From NCBI GenBank assembly GCA_015066385.1, contig SVOJ01000014.1, positions 1 through 64,000 of the forward strand: DNA of 64,000 bases, read 5' to 3'. The position numbers were made by a program, and so were the translations under genes. Positions 43,921 through 52,677 of this stretch are shown here, in pieces. Each line of letters opens with the position of its first letter. Within the stretch, counting starts at the first letter, position 1. The notes under the pieces were generated by a model. It searched no databases, had not been told where the DNA came from, and saw only the letters and a list, made by a program, of their open reading frames with translations. This DNA comes from Oscillospiraceae bacterium. Lineage in GTDB: Bacteria; Bacillota; Clostridia; Oscillospirales; Acutalibacteraceae.

Positions 43921-44862
43921 ATGAAAATTGCAAAGAAACTGCTTGCCGCTGTTGTTGCTGTAATGCTTGTGCTCAGCCTTAGTGTTTGCGCATTTGCTGC
44001 ACAGAGTGCCGAAACCGGCGATGTCAAGATCGAATCCGATTGGGTTATCGACTCTTTGGGAACCATTGCTGTTAAGGTTTACTTCACTGACGCTGTTGAT
44101 CTTAAGTCTTGGGATCTTAAGCTTACCTATGATGCAGCTATGTTTGATTTTGACATCAACGAAGTTGGTGCCGATGCAAAGGCTGTTCAGACCTATTGTA
44201 ATTCCACCAAGAACTCTTTCACTGATGAATCCAACGCCGGTGTTGATGGCGAAATCCAGGTCGGCGGCTACTTCAAAGAAGTTCTGTGGACTGCTGAAGA
44301 ATTCCTTGCAAACTCCAACAGAACTGGTAACTGCATCGTTAACGATGAAAAGTTCGAAGCTTCCATCTTCTATCTGAAGGTCGTTGATACTGAAGGCTTT
44401 GAAAAGAACGGTACCACCATCTCCATCGAAGGCGGCATGACTTTTGCTGATCCAAAGTCCGTTTCTGATGAAATCGTAAAGCCCGGCGAAGTTACCGAAC
44501 CTACTGAAGTTACCGAACCTACTGAAGTTACCGATCCTACTGAAGTTACCGATCCTACTGAAGTTACCGATCCTACCGAAGTTACCGATCCTACTCGTCC
44601 TACCGACGTTACCGATCCTACCGATGTAACTGATGCAACTCGTCCTCCTGTAGAAGATGACGATGATTGCCAGCCCGGCAAACCCGGTCATGACGACTGC
44701 AAGCCCGGCAAGCCCGCTTGCAAGCCCGGTAAGCCCGTTGTTAAACCCGGCAAGCCCAACCACAATCATCCCGGCACCGGTGACAGCGCTGCTCTTGCAG
44801 CTGCTGCTGGAGTAGTTCTTCTTGCAGGTGCTGCATTCGTAGTATCCAAGAAAAGAAAATAA
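43921..44862 (+). CDS. Cohesin-like surface protein with repeat stalk and anchor-like tail
   Basis: A 313-residue protein; AAGGAAGG precedes the ATG at 43921, and an open extension from 43738 is rejected. A signal peptide (LLAAVVAVMLVLSLSVCAFA) is followed by a cohesin-like beta domain (about 27-185) with the marker strands TIAVKVYFTDAVDLKSWDLK and LTYDAAMFDF. A stalk of TDPTEV repeats (about 190-240), an Asp-rich turn and KPGKP repeats lead to a C-terminal PGTGD, a hydrophobic helix and KKRK, which resembles a sortase or membrane anchor. The domain assignment rests on pattern, not alignment. It could carry dockerin proteins on the cell wall. Confidence 0.75.
   Translation: MKIAKKLLAAVVAVMLVLSLSVCAFAAQSAETGDVKIESDWVIDSLGTIAVKVYFTDAVDLKSWDLKLTYDAAMFDFDINEVGADAKAVQTYCNSTKNSFTDESNAGVDGEIQVGGYFKEVLWTAEEFLANSNRTGNCIVNDEKFEASIFYLKVVDTEGFEKNGTTISIEGGMTFADPKSVSDEIVKPGEVTEPTEVTEPTEVTDPTEVTDPTEVTDPTEVTDPTRPTDVTDPTDVTDATRPPVEDDDDCQPGKPGHDDCKPGKPACKPGKPVVKPGKPNHNHPGTGDSAALAAAAGVVLLAGAAFVVSKKRK
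44488..44627 (+). repeat. 18-bp repeats coding the Thr-Asp/Glu-Pro-Thr stalk
   Basis: About seven near-identical copies of GAAGTTACCGATCCTACT (EVTDPT), the last ones degenerate. A wall-spanning, likely glycosylated stalk. Confidence 0.85.
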
Positions 44863-44909
44863 TTATTAATTAAACGCAGCAAGTATTTGCAGTTTTAATT
44901 AGGGTATAT

Positions 44910-44950
44910 GAGAGTTGTGTGGCAAGCGCAACTCTCTTTACCTTTTTACG
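44910..44950 (+). terminator. Terminator 1 after cohesin-like gene
   Basis: GAGAGTTG-N11-CAACTCTC followed by TTTACC and TTTTT. Confidence 0.75.
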
Positions 44951-44962
44951 GACAAATAACAA

Positions 44963-44993
44963 AGCACCCGTTTTGGCGGGTGCTAAAATTTTT
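44963..44993 (+). terminator. Terminator 2 after cohesin-like gene
   Basis: AGCACCCG-ttttgg-CGGGTGCT followed by AAAATTTTT. With terminator 1 it separates the gene from its convergent neighbour; the rest of 44863-45065 shows nothing else. Confidence 0.8.
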
Positions 44994-45065
44994 CATCTTC
45001 ACGGAAAGTTGTGAGGTTGCAAATAAAACAAATTACGGGTTATCGGGGAGTTGGTTGTTTATATT

Positions 45066-45105
45066 ATAAAAGTACGGAGTCGTTTTTACGACTCCGTACT
45101 TTTAT
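45066..45105 (-). terminator. Long perfect hairpin terminator (bidirectional)
   Basis: A 17-bp perfect stem, arms at 45066-45082 and 45089-45105, with a TTTTTA loop and T-rich ends. It lies just past the stop of the membrane protein gene. Confidence 0.85.
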
Positions 45106-45109
45106 TTGC

Positions 45110-45463
45110 TTATTTGAATGTTTGGATGGTGCCTGAATCAATGGCAGAAATGATTGAAGCGGTAACTGCGAATACGATCGTTGTGCCGATCAATGGTAAA
45201 TCCACGCCTTTTACAGTCTTTTCTTTGGCACAGCTGATGGTGGTGAGGACCGCAGTGGCTACCGTCAATACCGGAACACCGAATCTGCCTGCCTGATACA
45301 GCAAAATCAGGATATTGCGCAGGATCCAATCGACAGTAGCCGGAAGATTATAGATGAATGTCCATTGGAATTCCACGCACAGGGAAAGGAAAATAAACAG
45401 AAGTAACATATACACCGCCCAGATGCAGGTTGCGGTGGTCAGAATTTTAATGGGTTTTTTCAT
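45110..45463 (-). CDS. Small membrane protein (three segments)
   Basis: About 117 residues from the ATG at 45463. Hydrophobic segments are at about 8-30 (ATCIWAVYMLLLFIFLSLCV), 45-75 and 85-105 (LIGTTIVFAVTASIISAI). No family motif is visible. The ribosome-binding site is weak. Unknown function. Confidence 0.65.
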   Translation of the reverse strand: MKKPIKILTTATCIWAVYMLLLFIFLSLCVEFQWTFIYNLPATVDWILRNILILLYQAGRFGVPVLTVATAVLTTISCAKEKTVKGVDLPLIGTTIVFAVTASIISAIDSGTIQTFK

Positions 45464-45528
45464 AAAAGCACCACGCAATAGTAAGTTTTTATTCTATTTT
45501 AATCTTCTCTCTTAAATAAGCCTTATAT

Positions 45529-46368
45529 TTATTTATCGATGCGCATGGAAATGTCAAATGCTTTAACAGAATGTGTCAGAGCACCGAGAGAAATAATGTC
45601 AACGCCTGTTTCGGCAACCTTGCGTATGTTTTCAAGGGTTACGTTGCCCGAGGCTTCCGTCACGGCTCTGCCGTCAATAAACAGGCAGGCTTCTTTCATC
45701 TGTTCACAGCTCATGTTGTCAAGCATAATGATATCAGCACCCGCATCCACCGCCTGTGCCACTTCGTCCATGTCGCGTGTTTCCACTTCGATTTTAACGG
45801 TATGACCGAGTTTTTGGCGAAGAATGGCAACGGTATTTGCTATGCCGCCGCCTGCATCAATGTGGTTGTCTTTGAGCATAGCAGCATCGCTGAGGTTGTA
45901 ACGATGATTTCTGCCGCCGCCGCAGGTCACCGCATATTTCTGCAGCGCGCGAAGTCCCGGCAGGGTTTTTCTTGTTTCGGCAATGCTTGCTTTGGTGCCT
46001 TTCACGGCTTTGACGCAAGCGTTTGTGGCTGTTGCAATGCCTGAAAGGTGCTGCAACAAATTGAGTGCCGTGCGTTCACCTTGCAAAAGGCAGGCGGTCT
46101 TGCCGCTGAACGTAGCAATCAGATCTCCTTTTTTCACTTCGTCACCGTCTTTGAAAAAGACTTCATAAGTGAAAGTATCATCCAACAACTGAAATACACG
46201 CATGGCAATTGCAAGACCGCAGACAACGCCGTCTGCTTTTGCAATAAAACGGGCAGTGCCAGTCTGTGTTTCAGGGATGACGAATACAGTGGAAACATCC
46301 ATGTAATTGATGTCTTCTTTGATGGCATTGCGGATGATATCGTCAATGTAAAACTGCGGAATAATCAT
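45529..46368 (-). CDS. nadC: Nicotinate-nucleotide pyrophosphorylase
   Basis: A 279-residue enzyme converting quinolinate and PRPP to nicotinate mononucleotide. Diagnostic stretches are ETRKTLPGLRALQKYAV, then GGGRNHRYNLSDAAMLKDNH (catalytic His/Arg/Lys). Start overlaps the nadB end by 4 bp. Last gene of the nadA-B-C operon. Confidence 0.97.
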   Translation of the reverse strand: MIIPQFYIDDIIRNAIKEDINYMDVSTVFVIPETQTGTARFIAKADGVVCGLAIAMRVFQLLDDTFTYEVFFKDGDEVKKGDLIATFSGKTACLLQGERTALNLLQHLSGIATATNACVKAVKGTKASIAETRKTLPGLRALQKYAVTCGGGRNHRYNLSDAAMLKDNHIDAGGGIANTVAILRQKLGHTVKIEVETRDMDEVAQAVDAGADIIMLDNMSCEQMKEACLFIDGRAVTEASGNVTLENIRKVAETGVDIISLGALTHSVKAFDISMRIDK

Positions 46369-47834
46369 GCTTCGTCCAACTCCTTGAGAATGATGTAGGC
46401 AACCGTTGCAAGCGACAGTGCCTCAAGATATGCCGTTGTTGTGGCATATTTGCCGCCTTTTAAGCGTTTTAAGATATTGTCGATTTGTTTCAAGCCATAG
46501 CGAACCGCGCCCGCATCGGGCATTACAAAGGCGGCTCTTTGCATGATGGAACGAATTTCCTTAAAGATACCGTCAGGCAGGGGAGCCCCCTCAGTGGTAA
46601 GATTGACGGGCAGGGCTGAAACATTGGCAAAACCGTTCTGCATACAACGTTTGATGTCTTCGGCAGCCCTACGTGAATATACAAGTGCTTCCAGAAGTGA
46701 GTTGCTTGCCAGTCTGTTTCTGCCGTGCACACCTGTGTTGGAGCATTCACCGCAGGCATACAGGCGGGGTATGTTCGTTTTGGAATCAATATCGACTTCA
46801 ATGCCGCCCATCAGATAATGCTGACAGGGGAAGATGGGAATCAGATCTCTGGTGATGTCCACACCGTAGCGCATGCAACCCTCATGAATGGCGGGGAACC
46901 GAGCCCGCAGGAAGTCGGCATCCTCATGGCGGATGTCCAGATAAAACTGATTACTGCCGGTTCGTCTTGCTTCCAGTAAAATAGATTTGGAAACCACATC
47001 ACGGGGGGCAAGCTCAAGGCGTTCGTCGTAACGGTCCATAAATCGCTCAAGGTTGCAGTTGAGAAGATATGCACCTTCACCTCGTACGGATTCGCTGATG
47101 AGGAACTGTTCGCCGTCCTCGGAATTGAATGCGGTGGGATGGAACTGCACATAATGCAGGTCTTTAATGCGTGCACCGAGCTCGTAAGCAATACGAATGC
47201 CGTCACCTGTTGCACTTTTTGGATTGGTGGTGTATTTATAAACTCTGCCCACACCGCCTGTACAAAGCATGCAGTAAGAGCAGAAAACAGAGCAGATTTT
47301 TCCGTCCGTCAAAAGATCGGCACGAAAACCGCTGCGAACTTGTGTCAGTTTTACAAGCACCGTGTTTTCACGGTAGTCAATATTGCTTCTTTGTTCAACC
47401 TGTGCCAACAGACCGCGAACGAGTTCCGCACCCGTGCAGTCTTTGTAATGCACAATGCGGCGTCTGCAATGACCGCCTTCGAGGGTTTTGTCGAGTTCAC
47501 CGTCTTCATTGCGGTCATACTCGACACCTAATTCCATGGTTTTGCGGACATCATCAGGTCCTTCACGCACGAGCGTGTCCACAGCTTCGGGATCATTTTC
47601 ATGTCTGCCTGCAATGAACGTGTCTTTGATATGCAGGTCAAAAGAATCGTCTTCAAAATCAAGGACGCAGGCAACACCGCCTTGTGCGAGGTTGCTGTTG
47701 GAAACGGTCTTGCCGTATTTGGAAAGAATGCAGACCGAAACCGAATCGTCAAACTGCAATGCACCGTACATGCCGGCGACACCGCTGCCGACGATCAGAA
47801 CATCAAAACATTTGTTGTTTTCGTACATATCCAT
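46365..47834 (-). CDS. nadB: L-aspartate oxidase
   Basis: A 489-residue flavoenzyme oxidising aspartate to iminoaspartate. The FAD fold is at VLIVGSGVAGMYGAL; other motifs are SNLAQGGVACVLD, HYVQFHPTAF and YACGECSNTGVHGRNRLASN. Length is normal. It begins 2 bp after nadA. Confidence 0.97.
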   Translation of the reverse strand: MDMYENNKCFDVLIVGSGVAGMYGALQFDDSVSVCILSKYGKTVSNSNLAQGGVACVLDFEDDSFDLHIKDTFIAGRHENDPEAVDTLVREGPDDVRKTMELGVEYDRNEDGELDKTLEGGHCRRRIVHYKDCTGAELVRGLLAQVEQRSNIDYRENTVLVKLTQVRSGFRADLLTDGKICSVFCSYCMLCTGGVGRVYKYTTNPKSATGDGIRIAYELGARIKDLHYVQFHPTAFNSEDGEQFLISESVRGEGAYLLNCNLERFMDRYDERLELAPRDVVSKSILLEARRTGSNQFYLDIRHEDADFLRARFPAIHEGCMRYGVDITRDLIPIFPCQHYLMGGIEVDIDSKTNIPRLYACGECSNTGVHGRNRLASNSLLEALVYSRRAAEDIKRCMQNGFANVSALPVNLTTEGAPLPDGIFKEIRSIMQRAAFVMPDAGAVRYGLKQIDNILKRLKGGKYATTTAYLEALSLATVAYIILKELDEA

Positions 47835-47836
47835 AT

Positions 47837-48748
47837 TTATCCAAGCTCCAACATACGGTCGATACTCTTTTTTGCTGCAAGACGAAGTTCTTCGTCAAGT
47901 TCTATTTGCTCACCCGCTTCGCCGTTGATTGCCTGCAACAGCAATTCGGGGCTTATATATTTCATATCGGGGCAGGTGAGGGTTTCGGGACACAGATAAT
48001 AGAATTCTTTGTCGGGGTATTGCTTTGTAAGGGTGTCTGCAACGCCGCGTTCCGTGCCGATGATAACAGGTTTGTCCGCTTTTAAGGCAAAGTCGATGAT
48101 TTCTGACGTTGATCCAGCCATGTCGGCATGGCGTACCACTTCTTCGCGGCATTCGGGGTGCACTGCAAGAAGGGCATCGGGATGGTCGTTCTTCGCCTGC
48201 AGAACCTGTTCTTCGGTCAGGTTGTCATGCACGGGACAATAGCCGTTCCAAAGGGTCATTTTTTTATCGGGGCATTGTGCGGCGATCCAACCGCCTAAAT
48301 TACGGTCGGGCAGGAACAGGATTTCTTTTGCATCGAGTTTGCCGACAATTTTCAGGGCACTCGACGAGGTCACACAGACATCACAGACCGCTTTGACTGC
48401 GGCGGTGGTGTTGATATAGGCGCAAACACAGGCGTCCGGATGTTGTTCTTTCCATGCGGTGATTTCTTCGGGCTTGATCATTCTTGCCATGCCGCAACCT
48501 GCATCGGGGGCGGGCAGAATGACTTCCTTTTCGGGTGCAAGAATCTTCACACTTTCCGCCATAAAGCGAACACCGCACATGATGATGCGTTTATTCGGCA
48601 TTTTTGCCGCCGCCTTTGCAAGGGCAAAACTGTCGCCCGTTATGTCGGCAAGTTCGATGATTTCAGGCGGCTGATAGGTATGTGCAAGAACAACCGTATC
48701 GGTTTCTGCTTTTCTCTTTGCAATCATATCGCGCAGTGCATCGTCCAT
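47837..48748 (-). CDS. nadA: Quinolinate synthase
   Basis: A 303-residue [4Fe-4S] enzyme condensing iminoaspartate with dihydroxyacetone phosphate. Motifs: VVLAHTYQPPEIIELADITGD, MCGVRFMAESVKIL, CVTSSSAL, FLPDRNLGGW and CPETLTCPDM. Cysteines in MCGV, the CVTSSSA Cys and one in CPETLTC are the cluster ligands. The start is the ATG at 48748, preceded by GAGAGGATG; a longer open frame to 48808 lacks a site. First gene of the nad operon. Confidence 0.96.
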   Translation of the reverse strand: MDDALRDMIAKRKAETDTVVLAHTYQPPEIIELADITGDSFALAKAAAKMPNKRIIMCGVRFMAESVKILAPEKEVILPAPDAGCGMARMIKPEEITAWKEQHPDACVCAYINTTAAVKAVCDVCVTSSSALKIVGKLDAKEILFLPDRNLGGWIAAQCPDKKMTLWNGYCPVHDNLTEEQVLQAKNDHPDALLAVHPECREEVVRHADMAGSTSEIIDFALKADKPVIIGTERGVADTLTKQYPDKEFYYLCPETLTCPDMKYISPELLLQAINGEAGEQIELDEELRLAAKKSIDRMLELG

Positions 48749-48867
48749 GGAACAACATCCTCTCTCTTTGTATGTATATAGTATACTCTTTTTTTTCTGA
48801 ATTTCCACCTTTAATCCAAAAAAATTGAAACGATTTTCACAAAAATCAAGGGTGTATTTTGGTGAAT

Positions 48868-49494
48868 TTACTCAACACCGAGTGCTTTTGACAACTCTAT
48901 TGTGCTGTAAACACGGTAATCGCAGGCAATGTGGTCGGAAGTCTTGAATTCGTCAAACAGACAGGTCTTGATTCCCGCACTTGTGCCCGAATCAATATCT
49001 ACATCGCGGTCGCCGATCATAACGGTCGTTTCGGGGTTGAGGTTGTATTTTTTTATCAGATACAAATTGGTATCGGGGGCAGGTTTGGAAGGCATGGTGT
49101 TGATTTCACTTGTGATGGCATCGGTGAAGTAAATCAGCAGATCATGCTGTGCAAGATAGGTCAGTGCCAGCGAGTCGCGGTGCGTGTTCAAAAAATTTCT
49201 GCCGCCGTTTTCGTGAATCTTTTTTAAAATCTCGGGAATGCCGGGGTAGGGGAGCACGGCAGGGGCGAGATCCGTTTTGCTTTCAATGGCTCTGAACAGC
49301 AGTTTGCACAAGGCACTCGGCTGATAAAAGTCATAAGCTGTGCGGAAGGATTTTTTGAAAAGATCGTAGCACTCCTGCCGGTCAATGTCTTTCTGATGAA
49401 TCCGTTTGTAGGCCTGCATGAAGGCTTCTGTGATGTGGCCGTAAGAGTCAAACAGCATGCCGTCAAAATCCCATATAAAATTCTGTAAAAACAT
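48868..49494 (-). CDS. HAD-superfamily phosphatase
   Basis: A 208-residue protein of the phosphoglycolate phosphatase/beta-phosphoglucomutase type. Motif I is IWDFDGMLFDS (nucleophile Asp), motif II LNTHRD, motif III Lys in MPSKPAPD and motif IV MIGDRDVDIDSG. An alpha-helical cap lies between motifs I and II. It begins one base before the stop of the GH43-like gene (TAATG), so it is co-translated. Sugar-phosphate hydrolysis or mutase chemistry is likely from context. Confidence 0.85.
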   Translation of the reverse strand: MFLQNFIWDFDGMLFDSYGHITEAFMQAYKRIHQKDIDRQECYDLFKKSFRTAYDFYQPSALCKLLFRAIESKTDLAPAVLPYPGIPEILKKIHENGGRNFLNTHRDSLALTYLAQHDLLIYFTDAITSEINTMPSKPAPDTNLYLIKKYNLNPETTVMIGDRDVDIDSGTSAGIKTCLFDEFKTSDHIACDYRVYSTIELSKALGVE

Positions 49495-50366
49495 TAAATT
49501 TGCTCTCCTTTATGCCAGCCGTTTTCGTCTTTTGTGATGCGGAAAAACACGGGACGTTCAAGCGGATTTTCATTCGGTGAATGCAGGGAGAATGCCATTT
49601 TTCCGTCGAATGTTTTAAACAGCATACCATGCCCGCCGTCTTTTTCAAACAGCAGTTGCTCGCACTGTTTCCACGGGCCGAGAACCGAACCGCTTTGTGA
49701 CACGGCAATGCCTTCTGCATAATTATGGTTGCGGAAACTTGACCAGAACATGGTCAGTTCATTGCCGTCATTGTAAAGAAACGGGCCGTCGGTGACAATG
49801 CGCGGTTTGCCGTTGACAATGTCGTTTTTGTCGTATGTAACCCACGGGGCTTCGTCTGCACCGAACAGAGTGATTGCTTCACCGACGGGGTATTTGAGAT
49901 CTTCGCTGAGCTCAATTGCACAGATCGTACCCGTTCCGATCTGCACATGTTCATGGCAGAACACCATATAAGGTTTGTCGTTTTCGACATAGAATGTGCC
50001 GTCCAGACACATCCAGTCTGTCGGGGTGATGGGGGTACTCCAGATTTCATACGGGCCTTCGGGTTTGTCAGAGGCAAGAATCTGTGTGCAACGGTTTCTG
50101 TTTTCGGAATAGAAGGATGCAAACATATAGAATCTGCCGTTGTAGAAATGTACTTCGGGTGCCCAGAAATTTCTGTCTGCCCAGAAGTCGGCAGGCGGGG
50201 TGAAACATTTGATGGGATCTGACCATTCTTTGAGGTCTTTGGATGTATAACACCAGAAGCCGCCCGCACCTGACCATGCAAACTGACCGGGCGTGCCGAA
50301 CAGATAATATGTACCTTCAAAGGGAAGAACAAACGGATCACGGATATTGATGTCGGAACATTTCAT
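49494..50366 (-). CDS. GH43-like glycosidase (intracellular)
   Basis: A 290-residue, signal-less five-bladed beta-propeller of GH43 type. The catalytic-base motif is NIRDPFVLPFEGTYYLFGT near residue 7. FWAPEVHFYNGRFYMF supports the family, and MCLDGTFYV and TDGPFLYNDG are the next blade loops, with Asp where GH43 often has the acidic GP motif. AACAGGAGG precedes the ATG. The absence of a signal peptide suggests action on imported oligosaccharides. The substrate could be an arabinose- or xylose-containing unit. Confidence 0.8.
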   Translation of the reverse strand: MKCSDINIRDPFVLPFEGTYYLFGTPGQFAWSGAGGFWCYTSKDLKEWSDPIKCFTPPADFWADRNFWAPEVHFYNGRFYMFASFYSENRNRCTQILASDKPEGPYEIWSTPITPTDWMCLDGTFYVENDKPYMVFCHEHVQIGTGTICAIELSEDLKYPVGEAITLFGADEAPWVTYDKNDIVNGKPRIVTDGPFLYNDGNELTMFWSSFRNHNYAEGIAVSQSGSVLGPWKQCEQLLFEKDGGHGMLFKTFDGKMAFSLHSPNENPLERPVFFRITKDENGWHKGEQI

Positions 50367-50396
50367 GCGGACAACCTCCTGTTTTTTATTATTTAC

Positions 50397-50425
50397 ATTA
50401 TATTACACGACAATGTCAATGTCAA
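50397..50425 (-). promoter_or_regulatory. Promoter of GH43-HAD operon
   Basis: On the minus strand TTGACA (50425-50420), 17-bp spacer, TATAAT (50402-50397). A second TTGACA overlaps. Divergent to the next promoter with about 36 bp between the two -35 boxes. Confidence 0.8.
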
Positions 50426-50461
50426 CACAAAGGCTGTTTTGTAATTGCTGTGAAAAACGGC

Positions 50462-50490
50462 TTGAAAATTACCGACGGGAATTGTATAAT
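50462..50490 (+). promoter_or_regulatory. Promoter of propeller-toroid gene
   Basis: TTGAAA (50462-50467), 17-bp spacer, TATAAT (50485-50490), 28 bp before the ATG. Confidence 0.75.
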
Positions 50491-50518
50491 GTATAAAAAG
50501 ACCAAAGGGGGACGTGCA

Positions 50519-52612
50519 ATGAAGAAAAGCAAACAAATTTATGTAGGAACTTATAAACAGGCGGATTCCCGTATGTATAAAACCGAAGCCGTAACTTGTT
50601 GCGGATTTGACGGCGAAACGGTTTTTATCGGCACAGAAAACGGGCTTTCTTTTATGAAGAACGGCGCATTTGTGCCTTTTGATGCTGTCTGCGGCAAGGT
50701 CAATGCTCTTTTTGCAGATTCGCAAAGTACACTGTGGTGCGCGAATGAAAATACGGTTTACCGTATTAAGGATGGTAAAATCATCTTTTCAAATAATTTT
50801 GCAAGTGAAGCAAGAGGTTTTGCAGAGGATGAAAAAAGGGTATGGATTCTGACGGCAGACGAATTGTTCCGTTTTGAAGACGGAACCGTGGTTCGTCATT
50901 GCAGAGTCGAAATGGGGAACGGCAAGTATATTGCCGCATTCGGTGACGGCGGCGTGTTTGTATTCAACGGTAAATCCCTTTTGGGATTGCACGGCAAAAG
51001 ACCGCGTTGGGGCGGTGTGGAGCCGTCTTTGTCTGCTATGCCGACCGATCGTGTGACTGCCCTCGCAAGCGATCGTTGGGGACATCTTTTTGTCGGCACA
51101 CAGGACGGGCTTGCCTTGTACGACGGTAAAAGTGCATGGTATACATCCAAAGAGATCAAAGACCTGCCCGACGGGAATATCACAGCCCTTGCCATTGCCG
51201 CAAACGGAAACCGCTATATCGGTACAGACGGCGGTCTGATTCTGCAAAGAGGAGTGCGCAGAAGTTGTTATACAGAAGGTCGTTGGTTGCCTTCAAATAT
51301 GGTAACTGCTGTTGGGGCACATCCGACCAAGGACGAAATCTGGGTCGGTACGGACAAGGGTGTTGCACAGATTTTCTTTACGGAAATGACACTCTCCGAA
51401 AAAGCAGAACACTTCCAGAGGATCGCGGAAAAATATCATCTGCGTGAAGATTATTTCAGTTACCGCTTGCTCAGCGAATGGGGTAACATTGAAAGCGGTG
51501 CTGTGGAAATCAGCGACAATGATGGTCTGTGGACGGGCTCATTCCTTGCAGCCATGGCTTTTAAATATGCTGTTACAAAAGATGAACACGCACTCAATCT
51601 TGCCCGCAACGCCATGCGTGCATTGCTCAAACTGTTTACTGTGACTGATATTCCCGGTTTCCCTGCAAGAGCATACCGCAGACCCGGGGAAGATCGTTAC
51701 GGCAACGGCGATCCCGAGTGGCATCTGACACAGGATGAAAAAGGCGACCTTGAATGGAAAGGTGAAACCTCCAGCGACGAAACCGCAGGGCATTTCTTCG
51801 GATTGGCTTATTACTATGACCTGTGTGCAGACGAAGCAGAGAAAAAGGACATTGCCGAAACAGTCTGTGCTTGTATGGATCATATTCTGAGCCATGATTA
51901 TACCCTGTGCGATGCAGACGGTCTGCCGACCACGTGGGCGCATTGGGCACCGCATGAACTCAACCGTGTTGATTTCTGGCGGTATGAACGCGGCATCAAC
52001 TCCTTTGAACTGCTTTGCATGCTGCGTGTTACCTACCACATGACGGGCGATGAAAAGTATATGGACGAATACAAACGCCTGATCAAGGACGAGCATTATG
52101 CCATCAACTGCATGCAACACAAGATGGAAGATGAGCATGAAAACCACATTGATGATCATCTCGGCTTCCTGACAACGGCAACCTATCTTCGTTATGAGGA
52201 TGATTCGCATCTGAAAGCACTTCTGCTGACGGGGCTTTTGCATCATTGGCAGTATGAACGCATTGAGCGTTGTCCGTTCTTTAATATCATTTTCGGTCAT
52301 TTTGCAGACGGCGAATGCTGTGACCTTGATGCCGCAGTGCAGGCACTCAAAGAACTGCCGATGTCGTTTGTGCATTGTCCCATCAAGAATTCACATCGCA
52401 AGGAACTCGAATGGACGGATGCTTCTCTTGCATTCGGCGGCGAGGTGCAGCTTGTGAATCCGCTGCCGTATGACGAAAAGCCTGTTAATAATTTCGATGA
52501 CAATCCCTTCCGTGCAGACGGCAGAGATGCCATGGAAGCAACCCTGCCCACGATTTATCTGCTGCCGTATTGGTATGGCCGTTGGTGTGGATTGCTTGCC
52601 GCTGACGAATAA
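50519..52612 (+). CDS. Beta-propeller fused to (alpha/alpha)6-type domain, probable intracellular glycoside-active protein
   Basis: A 697-residue protein starting at the ATG at 50519, with a G-rich site upstream; there is no signal peptide. The first 300 residues are Reg_prop-like propeller blades (VFIGTENGLSFMKNG, LFVGTQDGLALYDG, RYIGTDGGL). The rest (about 310-697) is helical with paired repeats as in an alpha-alpha toroid (DETAGHFFGLAYYYDLCADE, GINSFELLCMLRVTYHMTGD). No catalytic signature is certain; GETSSDETAGHFFG resembles residues of toroid glycosidases. Divergent from GH43, so likely part of the same sugar pathway. Confidence 0.75.
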   Translation: MKKSKQIYVGTYKQADSRMYKTEAVTCCGFDGETVFIGTENGLSFMKNGAFVPFDAVCGKVNALFADSQSTLWCANENTVYRIKDGKIIFSNNFASEARGFAEDEKRVWILTADELFRFEDGTVVRHCRVEMGNGKYIAAFGDGGVFVFNGKSLLGLHGKRPRWGGVEPSLSAMPTDRVTALASDRWGHLFVGTQDGLALYDGKSAWYTSKEIKDLPDGNITALAIAANGNRYIGTDGGLILQRGVRRSCYTEGRWLPSNMVTAVGAHPTKDEIWVGTDKGVAQIFFTEMTLSEKAEHFQRIAEKYHLREDYFSYRLLSEWGNIESGAVEISDNDGLWTGSFLAAMAFKYAVTKDEHALNLARNAMRALLKLFTVTDIPGFPARAYRRPGEDRYGNGDPEWHLTQDEKGDLEWKGETSSDETAGHFFGLAYYYDLCADEAEKKDIAETVCACMDHILSHDYTLCDADGLPTTWAHWAPHELNRVDFWRYERGINSFELLCMLRVTYHMTGDEKYMDEYKRLIKDEHYAINCMQHKMEDEHENHIDDHLGFLTTATYLRYEDDSHLKALLLTGLLHHWQYERIERCPFFNIIFGHFADGECCDLDAAVQALKELPMSFVHCPIKNSHRKELEWTDASLAFGGEVQLVNPLPYDEKPVNNFDDNPFRADGRDAMEATLPTIYLLPYWYGRWCGLLAADE

Positions 52613-52623
52613 ACGAAATATAG

Positions 52624-52659
52624 AAAGACACTGCAATCCGTTTGGACTGCAGTGTCTTT
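52624..52659. terminator. Bidirectional terminator
   Basis: AAAGACACTGCA (52624-52635) pairs with TGCAGTGTCTTT (52648-52659), T-rich on both sides. It separates the convergent propeller gene and the nucleoside transporter operon. Confidence 0.85.
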
Positions 52660-52677
52660 TTGTGGGTGTGAAATTTG

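Noticed and set aside
48749-48867. NAD-responsive operator upstream of nadA
   Set aside because: A TATACT -10 box is visible at about 48780 on the minus strand, but no convincing -35 or palindrome matching a known NAD regulator could be picked out.
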